DNA of 64,000 nt, from assembly GCF_029439465.1 (NCBI RefSeq), contig NZ_JAROAV010000027.1, positions 1-64,000 on the forward strand. The letters run 5' to 3'. The stretch comes from Luteipulveratus flavus (GTDB taxonomy: Bacteria; Actinomycetota; Actinomycetes; Actinomycetales; Dermatophilaceae). The notes beneath the pieces were generated by a model that worked only from the letters and a program-made list of their open reading frames with translations, was not told the DNA's origin and ran no database searches. Made by a program: the position numbers and the translations under genes. Numbering within the stretch: the first letter of the stretch is position 1; each line of letters begins with the position of its first letter. Shown piece by piece: positions 46,367-54,609 of the stretch.

Positions 46367-46540
46367 GAAACCTCCTGGTTGGGTGCGCGCGCCATCGATG
46401 CCGACACGCATCACGTCGCCCCTGACCTTATCCACCGGCAGTTTCCCGGCCATGACTCGTGTGTTTCGCTCGTGTTACGCACCGCGAGACGCGGCTTGAC
46501 GGGCCACCCGTACCCTTTCACCGTGGTCGATCGCAGGGAC

Positions 46541-46981
46541 ATGGGCTCGTGGTTGCAGGGCGACGACGCCCACGAGACGACGTACGCGGGGGAGCGGCTC
46601 GGCCTCCCCGCGCAGGGGCCAGGGTCCCTCGCCGGCCTCGGGCCCCGGGTGGTCGCGCTGCTGATCGACTGGGCGGTCTGCTCGCTCATCGCCGCCGCGT
46701 TCCTCGGCTACCGGCTCGGCGGGCAGGGTGCCACCGGGTTCGCCCCGCTGCTGGTGTTCGCGGTCGAGAACGTGCTGCTGGTCGGGACCGTCGGCTTCAC
46801 CCTCGGCCACCGTGTGCTCGGGATGCGGGTCACGCGTCCGGACGGGGGAGTGGCCGGCCCGGTCGCCGGGGCGATCCGCACGCTGCTGCTGTGCCTGGTG
46901 ATCCCCGCGGTCATCTGGGACCGGGACCAGCGTGGTCTGCACGACCGCGCCGCCGGGACGGTCCTCGTCCGCACCCGCTGA
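46541..46981 (+). CDS. RDD-family membrane protein
   Basis: Protein of about 146 aa with an RDD domain: LGPRVVALLIDWAVCSLIAAAFLG (first helix with the Arg and Asp), a second helix near 65-85, HRVLGMRVTRPDG, then a third helix and WDRDQRGLHDRAAGTVLV. RDD proteins may act in transport; the function is unclear. ATG at 46541 was preferred over the in-frame GTG at 46523, which has no ribosome binding site. It is divergent from glnA, a neighbourhood common in actinobacteria. Confidence 0.82.
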   Translation: MGSWLQGDDAHETTYAGERLGLPAQGPGSLAGLGPRVVALLIDWAVCSLIAAAFLGYRLGGQGATGFAPLLVFAVENVLLVGTVGFTLGHRVLGMRVTRPDGGVAGPVAGAIRTLLLCLVIPAVIWDRDQRGLHDRAAGTVLVRTR

Positions 46982-46988
46982 CTGCGCC

Positions 46989-47017
46989 GACCGCGCGGGC
47001 CGATGACCCGCCCGGTC
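46989..47017. terminator. Hairpin between convergent RDD and glycosyltransferase genes
   Basis: GACCGCGCGGG (46989-46999) pairs with CCCGCCCGGTC (47007-47017) with one mismatch and a 7-base loop, 8 bases after the RDD stop and one base before the stop of the convergent gene. Confidence 0.5.
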
Positions 47018-47018
47018 A

Positions 47019-48098
47019 TCAGCCAGGGCGTCGGTGGCGCCGGATCCCGGCCAGGTCGCCGTCCAGGACGCTCGCGGCGCGAGCCGCGCCATGGGCCGGC
47101 CACCCGTCCCACATACCGGGGCCTGCCTCCATCGCCCGACGCACGATGCCGGGCCAGTCGTGCTGCGCCGGCCACGCCTCCAGCGCCGTCGGTACGCCGG
47201 CCGCGGTGAGTGCGGCCACCGTCGCGTGCTGCTCGTCGAAGGGCCGCTGCTGGGCGACGAGAACCGCCGGAGTCCTGGTCGCCGCCAGCTCGGACACGAT
47301 GCCCTGCCCGGCGTGCGTGACGACCACCTCGGCCCGGCTCCACTCGCGATGCAGGTCGTCCGAGCGCGGGTGACCACCCCCGAACGTGCGCCACCGCAGG
47401 TGCGGCGTGGCGTCGACGAGCTGCTGCACCTGCTCCCGGTCGACGTCGAGACCGCCGTCGCCCCAGACCATCACAGCGTCGCCGCGGTGCGGTCGGCGTA
47501 CGTCGACCGGAGTGGTCGCTCGCCCTGACACCGCCCCGAGCGCAAGCCACCGGTCGGCAGCCACGTGGTCGGGGTGAGCCCCGGCGGGCCAGGGAGCCAG
47601 CACGTGGTCGGCGACGGAGTAGGCGAGCCGGTGAGGGAGGTCGCGACGATCTCCGGGCATCGCCATGACGACGACCGGGAAGCCGCACAGCCGCACCAGC
47701 AGGGCAACCTCCACGGAGACGTCCACCAGGACGAACGCCGGGCGCAGCTCGTGCAGCAGACTGGTCAGCATCAGGGCGCGGTCCTGGCTGCCGCGGTGCC
47801 GGCGCGGCGCCCAGTGCAGCACGCCACCGGCAGCCACGTCAGCACCCGGTCCTGGGGTGGGGTCGTCGTCGGCCGGGAGCGTGACCCAGCGTCCCGGCCA
47901 GCCCTGGGGTGCCGTCCCGGTGCCGCAGCCGACCACGGGACGCTGCATGAGCCGGGCGATGGCAGTGCCGCGTCGACGGTGACCGGACCCGTGATGGTGC
48001 AGGTAGAACAGGGCCGCCTGCGAGCGCTCAGGGGTGCTCGGCGGCGCGGTCGGTTTGCGGTCCCGGGGGTGGGGGTAATCACGAATCTGATCAGGCAC
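47019..48098 (-). CDS. GT-B glycosyltransferase, MurG/UGT-like
   Basis: About 359 aa. The N-terminal FYLHHHGSGHRRRGTAIAR is the GxGHxxR loop of MurG/GT28-type enzymes; the C-terminal half has VVVTHAGQGIVSELAATRTPAVLVAQQRPFDEQHATVAAL, the donor-binding site pattern of GT1/GT28. The GTG at 48098 has AGGA 7 bases upstream; a GTG at 48167 is possible but adds unmatched residues. Donor and acceptor unknown. Divergent from the next glycosyltransferase over 133 bp. Confidence 0.82.
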   Translation of the reverse strand: MPDQIRDYPHPRDRKPTAPPSTPERSQAALFYLHHHGSGHRRRGTAIARLMQRPVVGCGTGTAPQGWPGRWVTLPADDDPTPGPGADVAAGGVLHWAPRRHRGSQDRALMLTSLLHELRPAFVLVDVSVEVALLVRLCGFPVVVMAMPGDRRDLPHRLAYSVADHVLAPWPAGAHPDHVAADRWLALGAVSGRATTPVDVRRPHRGDAVMVWGDGGLDVDREQVQQLVDATPHLRWRTFGGGHPRSDDLHREWSRAEVVVTHAGQGIVSELAATRTPAVLVAQQRPFDEQHATVAALTAAGVPTALEAWPAQHDWPGIVRRAMEAGPGMWDGWPAHGAARAASVLDGDLAGIRRHRRPG

Positions 48099-48231
48099 AG
48101 GCGGTCCTGTCTGCTGGAAGCAGTGCTGGAGCCGAGTACCCCAAATCGCGAACCTTATTCCTCTCACACGGGCACAGGGTGCGCTCTACGTCCCGGCGCT
48201 GCCGTGACCTGTCCGACAAGAGAGGACGCGG

Positions 48232-49284
48232 ATGCGAGTAGCCCTGGTGGGACACCGCGGGCATGCCCTGTGCGAACCCTTCGCAGGCGGTCTGGAGTCC
48301 ATGACGTTCCACCTCGTCCAGGGCTTGCGCGCGCGGGGCATCGAGGTCACCGTGCTGGCCGGCTCGGGCATCGACCCCACGCTCGGCGCGGCGGAGGTCC
48401 CGTTGCAGGACCTCGCGATCAGTGCCGCGGCCCAGGCCGACTCGTCGATGCCGTCCGAGGTCTTCCTGGCCGACCACTACTTCTACCTGCAGTCCATGCT
48501 CTGGCTGGCCCGGGAGACCGGGGTCTCGGTCGTGCACAACAACAGCCTTCACTACCTACCGATCGCGCTGTCCGAGAGCCTGCGGTGCGCCACGCTCACC
48601 ACGCTGCACACGCCGCCGACGCCGTGGATCGAGACGGCGATCGGTCTGGCCACCGATCCGCGTCAGGCGTTCGCCGCGGTCAGCCGGCACACCTCGCAGG
48701 CGTGGGAGCACGCCTGCAGCAGCAGTGTCGTCTACAACGGCGTCGACACGCAGCAGTGGCGGATGGGGCCGGGCGGACCCGATCTGGTGTGGTCCGGGCG
48801 GGTCGTCCCCGAGAAGGCACCCCACCTCGCGATCGACATCGCCGCCGCGGCCGGCCGACGCATCCGGCTGGCCGGCCCGCTGTCCGACCTCGCCTACTAC
48901 GAGCGCGAGATCGTGCCCCGGCTGGGCGACTCCGCGGTCTACGTCGGCCATCTCAGCCAGGCGCGGCTGACCGACCTCGTGGGGGCCAGCGCGGTGGCGC
49001 TGGTGACGCCGCAGTGGGACGAACCGTACGGCCTCGTCGCGGCCGAGGCGCTCAGCTGCGGCACGCCCGTGCTCGCCTTCGACCGCGGAGGGCTGACCGA
49101 GGTGATCGACCCCACCTGCGGCGTGCTCGCTCCTGCGCAGGACATCGCGGCCGCCGTCGACGCACTTCCGTTCGCGGAGGCGCTCGACCGGCGCGCCGCC
49201 CGGCATCGCGCCGAGCGGCACTGCTCCCTGGAGGTCATGGTGAGCAGCTACGTCGACCTCTACGAAGAGCTGGCTGTCGCGTGA
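48232..49284 (+). CDS. Glycosyltransferase family 4
   Basis: Protein of 350 aa, GT-B fold. N-terminal GHRGHALCEPFAGGLESMTFHLVQGLRARG; C-terminal GT4 signature EPYGLVAAEALSCGTPVLAF with the E-x7-E pair and VVYNGVDTQQW and WSGRVVPEKAPHLAIDIA. Retaining sugar transfer from a nucleotide sugar; sugar unknown. GTG of the next gene overlaps its stop by 4 bp, so the two are one operon. Confidence 0.88.
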   Translation: MRVALVGHRGHALCEPFAGGLESMTFHLVQGLRARGIEVTVLAGSGIDPTLGAAEVPLQDLAISAAAQADSSMPSEVFLADHYFYLQSMLWLARETGVSVVHNNSLHYLPIALSESLRCATLTTLHTPPTPWIETAIGLATDPRQAFAAVSRHTSQAWEHACSSSVVYNGVDTQQWRMGPGGPDLVWSGRVVPEKAPHLAIDIAAAAGRRIRLAGPLSDLAYYEREIVPRLGDSAVYVGHLSQARLTDLVGASAVALVTPQWDEPYGLVAAEALSCGTPVLAFDRGGLTEVIDPTCGVLAPAQDIAAAVDALPFAEALDRRAARHRAERHCSLEVMVSSYVDLYEELAVA

Positions 49285-50126
49285 GCCGCGCGGCGCTCGT
49301 CACGATCGCGCACGGGCGACACGACCACCTGACCCAGCTGATGCGCGGTAGCCGGCGGTCGACGCGGCCGCCCGACGTGCTCGTGGTCGTCGCGATGGGC
49401 GACCCGCAGGTGCGCGATGTCGTACGCCGAGAAGCCGGCGCGCTGCGGACGCACGTCGTGGACCTACCGGCCGACCTGCCCGACCTGCCGTTGGCCGCCG
49501 CCCGCAACGCAGGCGTCGCGGCCGCTCGTGAGCTGGGGGCGACGATCCTGGTCCTGCTCGACGTCGACTGCATCCCCGGTCCGAGCCTGCTGCAGCGTTA
49601 CACCGACGTCGTCGCGCAGGCCGGCGGGCCGGTCGTGCTCGCCGGCGAGGTCGACTATCTCCCGCCGCGCGGTGACGGGGAGTACGACCACGCCCGGCTC
49701 GCGCAGCTGGGCCGCCCGCATCCGAGCCGCCCCGCGCTGCGATCCGATGAGCTGCGGACCGAGCCGGACCTGCGGATGTTCTGGAGCCTGTCGTTCGCGC
49801 TCAGCGCGCAGACCTGGGACAGCGTCGGGGGGTTCGACGAACGGTACGAGGGCTACGGCGGCGAGGACACCGACTTCGGGCAACGACTCGGCCGGGCGTC
49901 GGTGCCGCTGGTACGCCTCGGCGGCGCCCGGGCGTATCACCAGCACCATCCAGTGTCCAAGCCCCCGGTCGAGCACGCAGCGGCGATCGTGCGCAACGCC
50001 AACCTGTTCCACCAGATCTGGGGCTGGTTCCCGATGACGGGCTGGCTGGACGACCTCGCCGGCCTCGGCCTGGTGCGTCAGGTCGGCGACGGACACGCGG
50101 CCCGGTGGGAGTGCGTCGACGGCTAG
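49281..50126 (+). CDS. Glycosyltransferase family 2 with galactosyltransferase-like C-terminus
   Basis: Protein of 281 aa, GT-A fold. AALVTIAHGRHDHLTQLMRG start, metal-binding DVDC in LLDVDCIPGPSLL, FWSLSFALSAQTWDSVGGFDERYEGYGGEDTDFGQRL with the GGED motif of the family-7-like C-terminal domain. Likely acts after the GT4 enzyme encoded just upstream. Its TAG stop shares the bases CTAG (50123-50126) with the TAG of the convergent gene, and no terminator separates them. Confidence 0.88.
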   Translation: MSRAALVTIAHGRHDHLTQLMRGSRRSTRPPDVLVVVAMGDPQVRDVVRREAGALRTHVVDLPADLPDLPLAAARNAGVAAARELGATILVLLDVDCIPGPSLLQRYTDVVAQAGGPVVLAGEVDYLPPRGDGEYDHARLAQLGRPHPSRPALRSDELRTEPDLRMFWSLSFALSAQTWDSVGGFDERYEGYGGEDTDFGQRLGRASVPLVRLGGARAYHQHHPVSKPPVEHAAAIVRNANLFHQIWGWFPMTGWLDDLAGLGLVRQVGDGHAARWECVDG

Positions 50127-51331
50127 CGAGACCGTTCCTGCTCGACCAGCACGCCGGGGCTGATCGTGCGCCACGAGTCTCGCGGGAGGCTACGCCACGG
50201 GACGGGCTCGCGCGAGCGGACTGCCGCGTTCGCCGCGCGCCCGGTCACCCACGCCACGGGGGCGGCGCCGTCAGCCGCCGGAACGCCGAGCGCAGGATCG
50301 GCCCGGCCAGCGAGCCCGTGGCCGGTGGCCGAACGCACCGAGCCCGTGGCCCGGAACCAGACCAGCGACCGAGCCCGGACGTCGTCGGTGATCGAGCCGC
50401 GTCGTACGCGTGGGTCGTCGACGAACGCCCCCGGCACGTCGGCGTCGCCGACGAACACCGCCACGTCACCGGCCGTCAGCCAGTCTTCGACCGACAGCAG
50501 CGCCTGTCCGGCGGTGCAGCCGGCGAGGTCGAGCTGCACCGCCGTACGGGGGATGCGGTGCACGACCGGACTGCCGGACCCCCGAATCACCGGGTGGGGG
50601 ATGCGAGAGGCGAGCGCCGCCGTCTCGGCGTTCTTGACGTGCGCCCAATCCTCCCGACGTCCGGGCAGGTCGGGGCCGTGGTGCCACACCTGCGCCTCCG
50701 GGCGGTGCAGGAGGTCCAGGCCCGCGGTCCACCACCGGTGACCGAGGTCCCAGTCCTCGCCGCCGTAGCCGACCAGGTCGGCGTCGAACCCGCCGAGCTC
50801 CCAGAAGAGGTCGGTGGGTGCGGACAGGGCCGCGGAGATGACGAACCGGAACGACGCGTCGTCCGCCCGGCGCAGATCGTCCGTCTCGTCGTAGCCGTGC
50901 CGCAGCCAGGCCGGGCCGGCCAGGAACACAGGTGAGCCCTCGAACGCCGACAGCAGCTCGGCGCGGGACCAGCCGTCCATGTCCAGATGCTGGCGGTGCC
51001 CGACCACCAGAGCCGACCCCTCGTCCATGGCGCGAAGGAAACCTGGCGTCGGGACGCAGTCGGCGTCCACGAAGACCAGCCGACGACCGCGGGCGCAGCG
51101 GGCTCCGAGGTTGCGCGCGGCCGCGGCGCGGAAGCCCAGGTCGTCCTGCCGCACGACCCGGACGTCCAGGTCCGTCGCCAGGACGGGTGGCGTGTCCGAG
51201 CCGTCGTCGGCCACCACGACCTCGAACGACGGCGCGCCGGTCTGCTGCTCCAGGCCGAGGAGGCACCGGGCGAGCTCCTCCGGCTGCTGGTATTAGGGGA
51301 TCACGACGCTGAGCCGGGGGTCGGTGCTCAC
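50123..51331 (-). pseudogene. Glycosyltransferase family 2 interrupted by an in-frame TAA
   Basis: A complete GT2 frame of 403 codons runs from a GTG at 51331 (overlapping the stop of the upstream gene by 4 bp) to 50123. Codon 13 is TAA (51293-51295), inside the first beta strand: LSVVIP-stop-YQQPEELARCLLGL, where most relatives have VVIPTYQ or VVIPYYQ. A TAC-to-TAA change would explain it. Downstream is intact: FEVVVADDGSD, FVDADCVPTPGFL with the DAD metal site, GGFDADLVGYGGEDWDLGHRW, plus a C-terminal extension of about 150 residues. Translation restarting at a GTG such as 51217 would lose strand 1. Recent inactivation, sequencing error or strain polymorphism are all possible. Confidence 0.85.
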
Positions 51332-52284
51332 GACGTCACCAGGGCAGCAAGGTCGCGGCCCGCCTGCTCCCAGGACAGGCCGACCTCCTGCCCGGGGGAG
51401 ACCCAGGTGGTGGACGGCCGGTCCAGGGCGTCGGCGAGCTGGCGGGTCAGGTCGCTGATCAGCGTGATGGCCCCGGGGTGGCGCCCACCGAGCTCCCGGG
51501 CGTACGGCGTGGGTGCCACGAGTGGTCGCCGACCGGCCTCGAGCCAGGTGTTGATCGACCCGGACGCGGACATGTGGCGGTGCGGGGCGACGGGGACACC
51601 GACCTCGCGCATCGCGGCGGCGAGCTCGTCGGCGTACAACCATCCGCTGGCCCGCCAGGTCACGCCGTGCTGGTCGGCGAGCTCGGCGAGGTGGTCGACC
51701 ACGTCCGCATGGCCCGGTGCGGCACCGCCCAGGTTGATCACCGCCGGCGGTTGGGGCAGCTGCGCGGCGGCGACGAGGACGTCCTCGACGCCCTTGCCCG
51801 GGTAGAGGAACCCCAGTGTGGCGATCGTCCGGTCGACCCGGGCCGGTGGCGTGGTGTCGGGGTGGTCGACCGGTAGCGGGAGTACGGCGACGCGATGCCG
51901 GCCGGCGTCACCGCGATCGCGCAGACAGGCCAGCAGCAGCCCGCGCTCGAACTCGCTGGACACCACGATCAGGTCGGCCAGCTCGGTCACCTGGGCGAAC
52001 AGCTGCTGACGCTGCGGGTAGTGCTCTCCGTCGGACGGCTGCGGCAGGTCGTGCATCACGACGGCGAGTCGCTCGGCGCGACCGGTGGCGCGTCGTACGA
52101 CCTCGAGGGCCGACTCCGTGGCGGTGCGCCAGAGCCGTTCGGTGAAGTGGATGATGACGAACCCGTCGGGAGGGGTGTCCGGCCAGCCGGCCGTCGTGCT
52201 GCCGGGGACGTGAGCGGCGAGGCGGCGAGCGTGAATGGTGACCCCGTGCCTCTCGGCGTCGGGGATCAGATGGGTCAGCCTCAC
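51328..52284 (-). CDS. Glycosyltransferase (GT4-like)
   Basis: Protein of 318 aa, GT-B-like. VIIHFTERLWRTATESALEVV and VMHDLPQPSDGEHYPQRQQLF suggest the acceptor half; TIATLGFLYPGKGVEDVLVAAAQ, VNLGGAAPGH, PHRHMSASGSINTWLEAGRRPLVAPTPYARE form the donor half with a S/A-G-S-I motif in place of the usual E-x7-E. Donor unknown. Middle gene of a three-gene minus-strand operon with 4-bp overlaps at both ends. The call is fold-level. Confidence 0.75.
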   Translation of the reverse strand: MRLTHLIPDAERHGVTIHARRLAAHVPGSTTAGWPDTPPDGFVIIHFTERLWRTATESALEVVRRATGRAERLAVVMHDLPQPSDGEHYPQRQQLFAQVTELADLIVVSSEFERGLLLACLRDRGDAGRHRVAVLPLPVDHPDTTPPARVDRTIATLGFLYPGKGVEDVLVAAAQLPQPPAVINLGGAAPGHADVVDHLAELADQHGVTWRASGWLYADELAAAMREVGVPVAPHRHMSASGSINTWLEAGRRPLVAPTPYARELGGRHPGAITLISDLTRQLADALDRPSTTWVSPGQEVGLSWEQAGRDLAALVTS

Positions 52285-53330
52285 GTGAGCGACCTGTAGA
52301 TGTCGGCGTGCCGGCGCGCGATGGACAGACGCTGGTCCCGGCGTGCCTCGGGGTCGGCGCGCACCCGGCCGGCAAGGGCGAGGTCCAGCAGCGGGGTGAT
52401 GTCGGCGCCGCTGTCGACGTCCGCCCACCCGAACGTCCGCACGGCGGGGGACTGCTCGGTGAGGTAGCCGCAGTCCGAGGCCAGGACGCCCACACCCAGG
52501 TCGTGGCACTCCTCCACCCAGCCCGAGTGGGTCGCCCACCGGTAGGGCAGCACGAGGACGTCGAGGTCGGCCAGCAGGCGCCAGAGGTCGTGCTGCGGCA
52601 GCGGCGGTCGGCCGTTCACCTGGGCACCTTGCCGGCGCAGCTGCGTGAGCGCGGCGAGCAGCCTGGCGTCCTTCGCCGTCGCGAGGGCGTCAGCCCGTGC
52701 GAGGACCCGCACGTCGTACGGTGCCGTCGCCGTCGTGATCGCCTCCAGGGCACCGACTGCGTCGATGTTGGCGCGGAGCGCGCCGACGTGGACGCCCACC
52801 ACCGGCCGGGCTCGCGGCGGTGCGATCCGCTGCCCAGCCAGCCACGCCGAGGACACCAGGTGGGGGTGGGCGATGACCTCGGGTCTGCGTCGCCAGCGGC
52901 GCTCGACCTCGCGCGCGGCGCCGTCGGTGAGCGTCACCACGGCGTCGGCGGCCGCCAGCAGCAGTGCGACGAGGGCGTGGTGGTGGTCCTGGCCGCGCAG
53001 GTTGGGGTTGTCGATGTCGTGCACCGTGTACACCAGCCGCAGCCCGAGCGCTGCGACCGTCTCCAGCCACTGCGCCATCTCGTCCTGGGTGAGATGCTCG
53101 AAGCCGAAGTGCACGTGCACCACGTCGAGCTCGTCGCGGCGCGCGCGCAGCCAGGACGGCGACCATGCGTCCGCCGGCCGCCACGGGCTCGGCGTCCGGG
53201 ACGCGTCGTCGTCCGTGGCTGGGTCGGGCGGGGCAAGGTGACGGACGTAACGGTGCTCACCCGGCACGTGCAGAACGCGCGGCCGCCGTGCCGAGGCGCC
53301 AGGGGCCGAGTGCGTGGCGAGGGCCGTCAC
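52281..53330 (-). CDS. Glycosyltransferase (GT4-like)
   Basis: Protein of 349 aa. RVLHVPGEHRYVRHL, LDVVHVHFGFEHLTQDEMAQW and LVYTVHDIDNPNLRGQDHHHALV are typical of the acceptor domain of GT4-type enzymes; the second half has VGVHVGALRANIDAV and DVLVLPYRWATHSGWVEECHDLGVGVLASDCGYLTE. GTG start at 53330 without a clear ribosome binding site, so the start is tentative. First gene of the minus-strand glycosyltransferase operon; 159 bp upstream to the next gene shows nothing recognisable. Confidence 0.78.
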   Translation of the reverse strand: MTALATHSAPGASARRPRVLHVPGEHRYVRHLAPPDPATDDDASRTPSPWRPADAWSPSWLRARRDELDVVHVHFGFEHLTQDEMAQWLETVAALGLRLVYTVHDIDNPNLRGQDHHHALVALLLAAADAVVTLTDGAAREVERRWRRRPEVIAHPHLVSSAWLAGQRIAPPRARPVVGVHVGALRANIDAVGALEAITTATAPYDVRVLARADALATAKDARLLAALTQLRRQGAQVNGRPPLPQHDLWRLLADLDVLVLPYRWATHSGWVEECHDLGVGVLASDCGYLTEQSPAVRTFGWADVDSGADITPLLDLALAGRVRADPEARRDQRLSIARRHADIYRSLT

Positions 53331-53489
53331 AGCGGCACCGAGGTCTGGACGAAGGACGCGATCGACGCGTGGTCGACCGACGTCAGGAGGTGTGATCGCA
53401 CAGTCCGAGCAGTACCCCCCGTACGCCAGACGGACACTTCTTCGTCGTCGATGGCCGTCGCAGGCGGGCCACTCGGTCCCCGGCCTGCC

Positions 53490-53858
53490 TCATGACGCCA
53501 GCAGCAGGACCGCGCCCACGATCATGACCGCCGCCGTCACCCCGTGGATGCCGAAGGCCGCGCTGCGGCGACCGTGGTTGGCGAGCACCAGCGTCGCGTC
53601 GCCGGCGGGGATCAGTGCCTCGATCAGCAGCACCCAGCCGAGCGCGTCGGGCGCGGCGAAGACCATCGCGATCGGGACCAGGCCGGACGCGACGTCACGG
53701 ACGCCCTTGACCTGCCACCACCCCCGAGCCTCCGGAGCGGGCAGGACGGGGAGGCCGAAGCCCGCCGCGTTCTTCTCGTTGCGCATCCAGTAGGCGATGC
53801 CGATGCCGATGATGGCGAGGCTGACGGCCCAGACGATGACGAGTCCGACGACGTGCAT
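53490..53858 (-). CDS. DUF4267-like small membrane protein, probable target of the adjacent TetR regulator
   Basis: Protein of 122 aa with four hydrophobic segments (about 4-24, 50-68, 70-90, 103-121) and the motif WWQVKGVRDVASGLVPIAM (about 47-65), matching DUF4267. Function unknown. GAGGAG precedes the ATG. It is divergent from a TetR gene, with three operator-like palindromes between them, so it is very likely controlled by that regulator. Confidence 0.72.
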   Translation of the reverse strand: MHVVGLVIVWAVSLAIIGIGIAYWMRNEKNAAGFGLPVLPAPEARGWWQVKGVRDVASGLVPIAMVFAAPDALGWVLLIEALIPAGDATLVLANHGRRSAAFGIHGVTAAVMIVGAVLLLAS

Positions 53859-53879
53859 GTGCTCTCCTCGGTCCGTGAT

Positions 53880-53933
53880 CTAGCGGTGCTAGAAAATCTA
53901 GCACCGCTAGGACATCGACGCTAGCGGCGCTAG
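53880..53933. promoter_or_regulatory. Three-copy TetR operator (13-bp CTAGCG/CGCTAG-type palindromes)
   Basis: CTAGCGGTGCTAG (53880-53892), its inverse CTAGCACCGCTAG (53898-53910) and CTAGCGGCGCTAG (53921-53933) fill the gap between the divergent genes. The first two also form one perfect 14-bp-arm palindrome. CTAG is rare in such DNA, which makes the repetition striking. The last copy ends 9 bp before the TetR start codon. Confidence 0.8.
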
Positions 53934-53942
53934 AGTGACGCC

Positions 53943-54506
53943 ATGAGTGCCGGAGAGAGACGCGTCGCCGACCGCCAGCAGCGGGAGGACCTCATCGTCG
54001 AGCGGGCTCGGACGATCGCCGAGAGCGAGGGGTGGGCCGCGGTCACCACCCGGCGGCTCGCCGACGAGATCGGCCGCACCCAGCCGGTGCTCTACAGCCA
54101 CTTCCAGGACGGCAAGGCGGGCATCATGCGCGCCGTGGCCCTGCAGGGGTGCACCGAGCTCGCCGTCGCGATCCGCCGGGCCACGGCGGGGGAGGCCGGC
54201 ACGGTCGCTCCGACGGTGCAGGCGTACCTGGACTTCGCCCGTCGCCACCCGGCGGTCTACGACGCGATCTTCTCGATGCCGCTGGACGTGGAGTTCGGCG
54301 GACGCGAGTCCCCCGAACCGATGCGGGACGCCTTCGCCGCGCTCGCCGACGGTCTCGACGCCCATGGCGACGACCCGGAGACGTGGACCGAGGTGGCGTG
54401 GTCCGCCCTCCACGGGCTCGCGGTGCTCAGTCGCGACCACCGGCTGCGGCCGCGGGCTCGTACGGCCAGGATCAGCGCGCTGGTCGAGCTGCTCACCTCG
54501 TCCTGA
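53943..54506 (+). CDS. TetR-family transcriptional regulator
   Basis: Protein of 187 aa. N-terminal DNA-binding domain with helix-turn-helix at about 37-56 (RRLADEIGRTQPVLYSHFQD) and a C-terminal ligand-binding domain with FARRHPAVYDAIFSMP. Divergent from a DUF4267-like membrane protein gene and preceded by three palindromic sites, so autorepression and control of the neighbour are expected. Ligand unknown. A bidirectional hairpin follows. Confidence 0.92.
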   Translation: MSAGERRVADRQQREDLIVERARTIAESEGWAAVTTRRLADEIGRTQPVLYSHFQDGKAGIMRAVALQGCTELAVAIRRATAGEAGTVAPTVQAYLDFARRHPAVYDAIFSMPLDVEFGGRESPEPMRDAFAALADGLDAHGDDPETWTEVAWSALHGLAVLSRDHRLRPRARTARISALVELLTSS

Positions 54507-54533
54507 CGGGCCGACCGGCGCGATATCGCGACA

Positions 54534-54567
54534 AGTGGCCCCTGATCCGACCGGATCAGGGGCCACT
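54534..54567. terminator. Bidirectional terminator between tetR and DUF4191 gene
   Basis: AGTGGCCCCTGATCC (54534-54548) pairs perfectly with GGATCAGGGGCCACT (54553-54567) around a 4-base loop, between two convergent genes. Confidence 0.82.
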
Positions 54568-54609
54568 CGTCACGATGATGCGGCAGGTGGCCGCTTGCAG
54601 CGCCGCTTG

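Noticed and set aside
47565-49280. Long in-frame extension upstream of the plus-strand GT2 gene
   Set aside because: Runs antisense to one glycosyltransferase and out of frame through another; the GTG at 49281 overlapping the upstream stop is the natural start.
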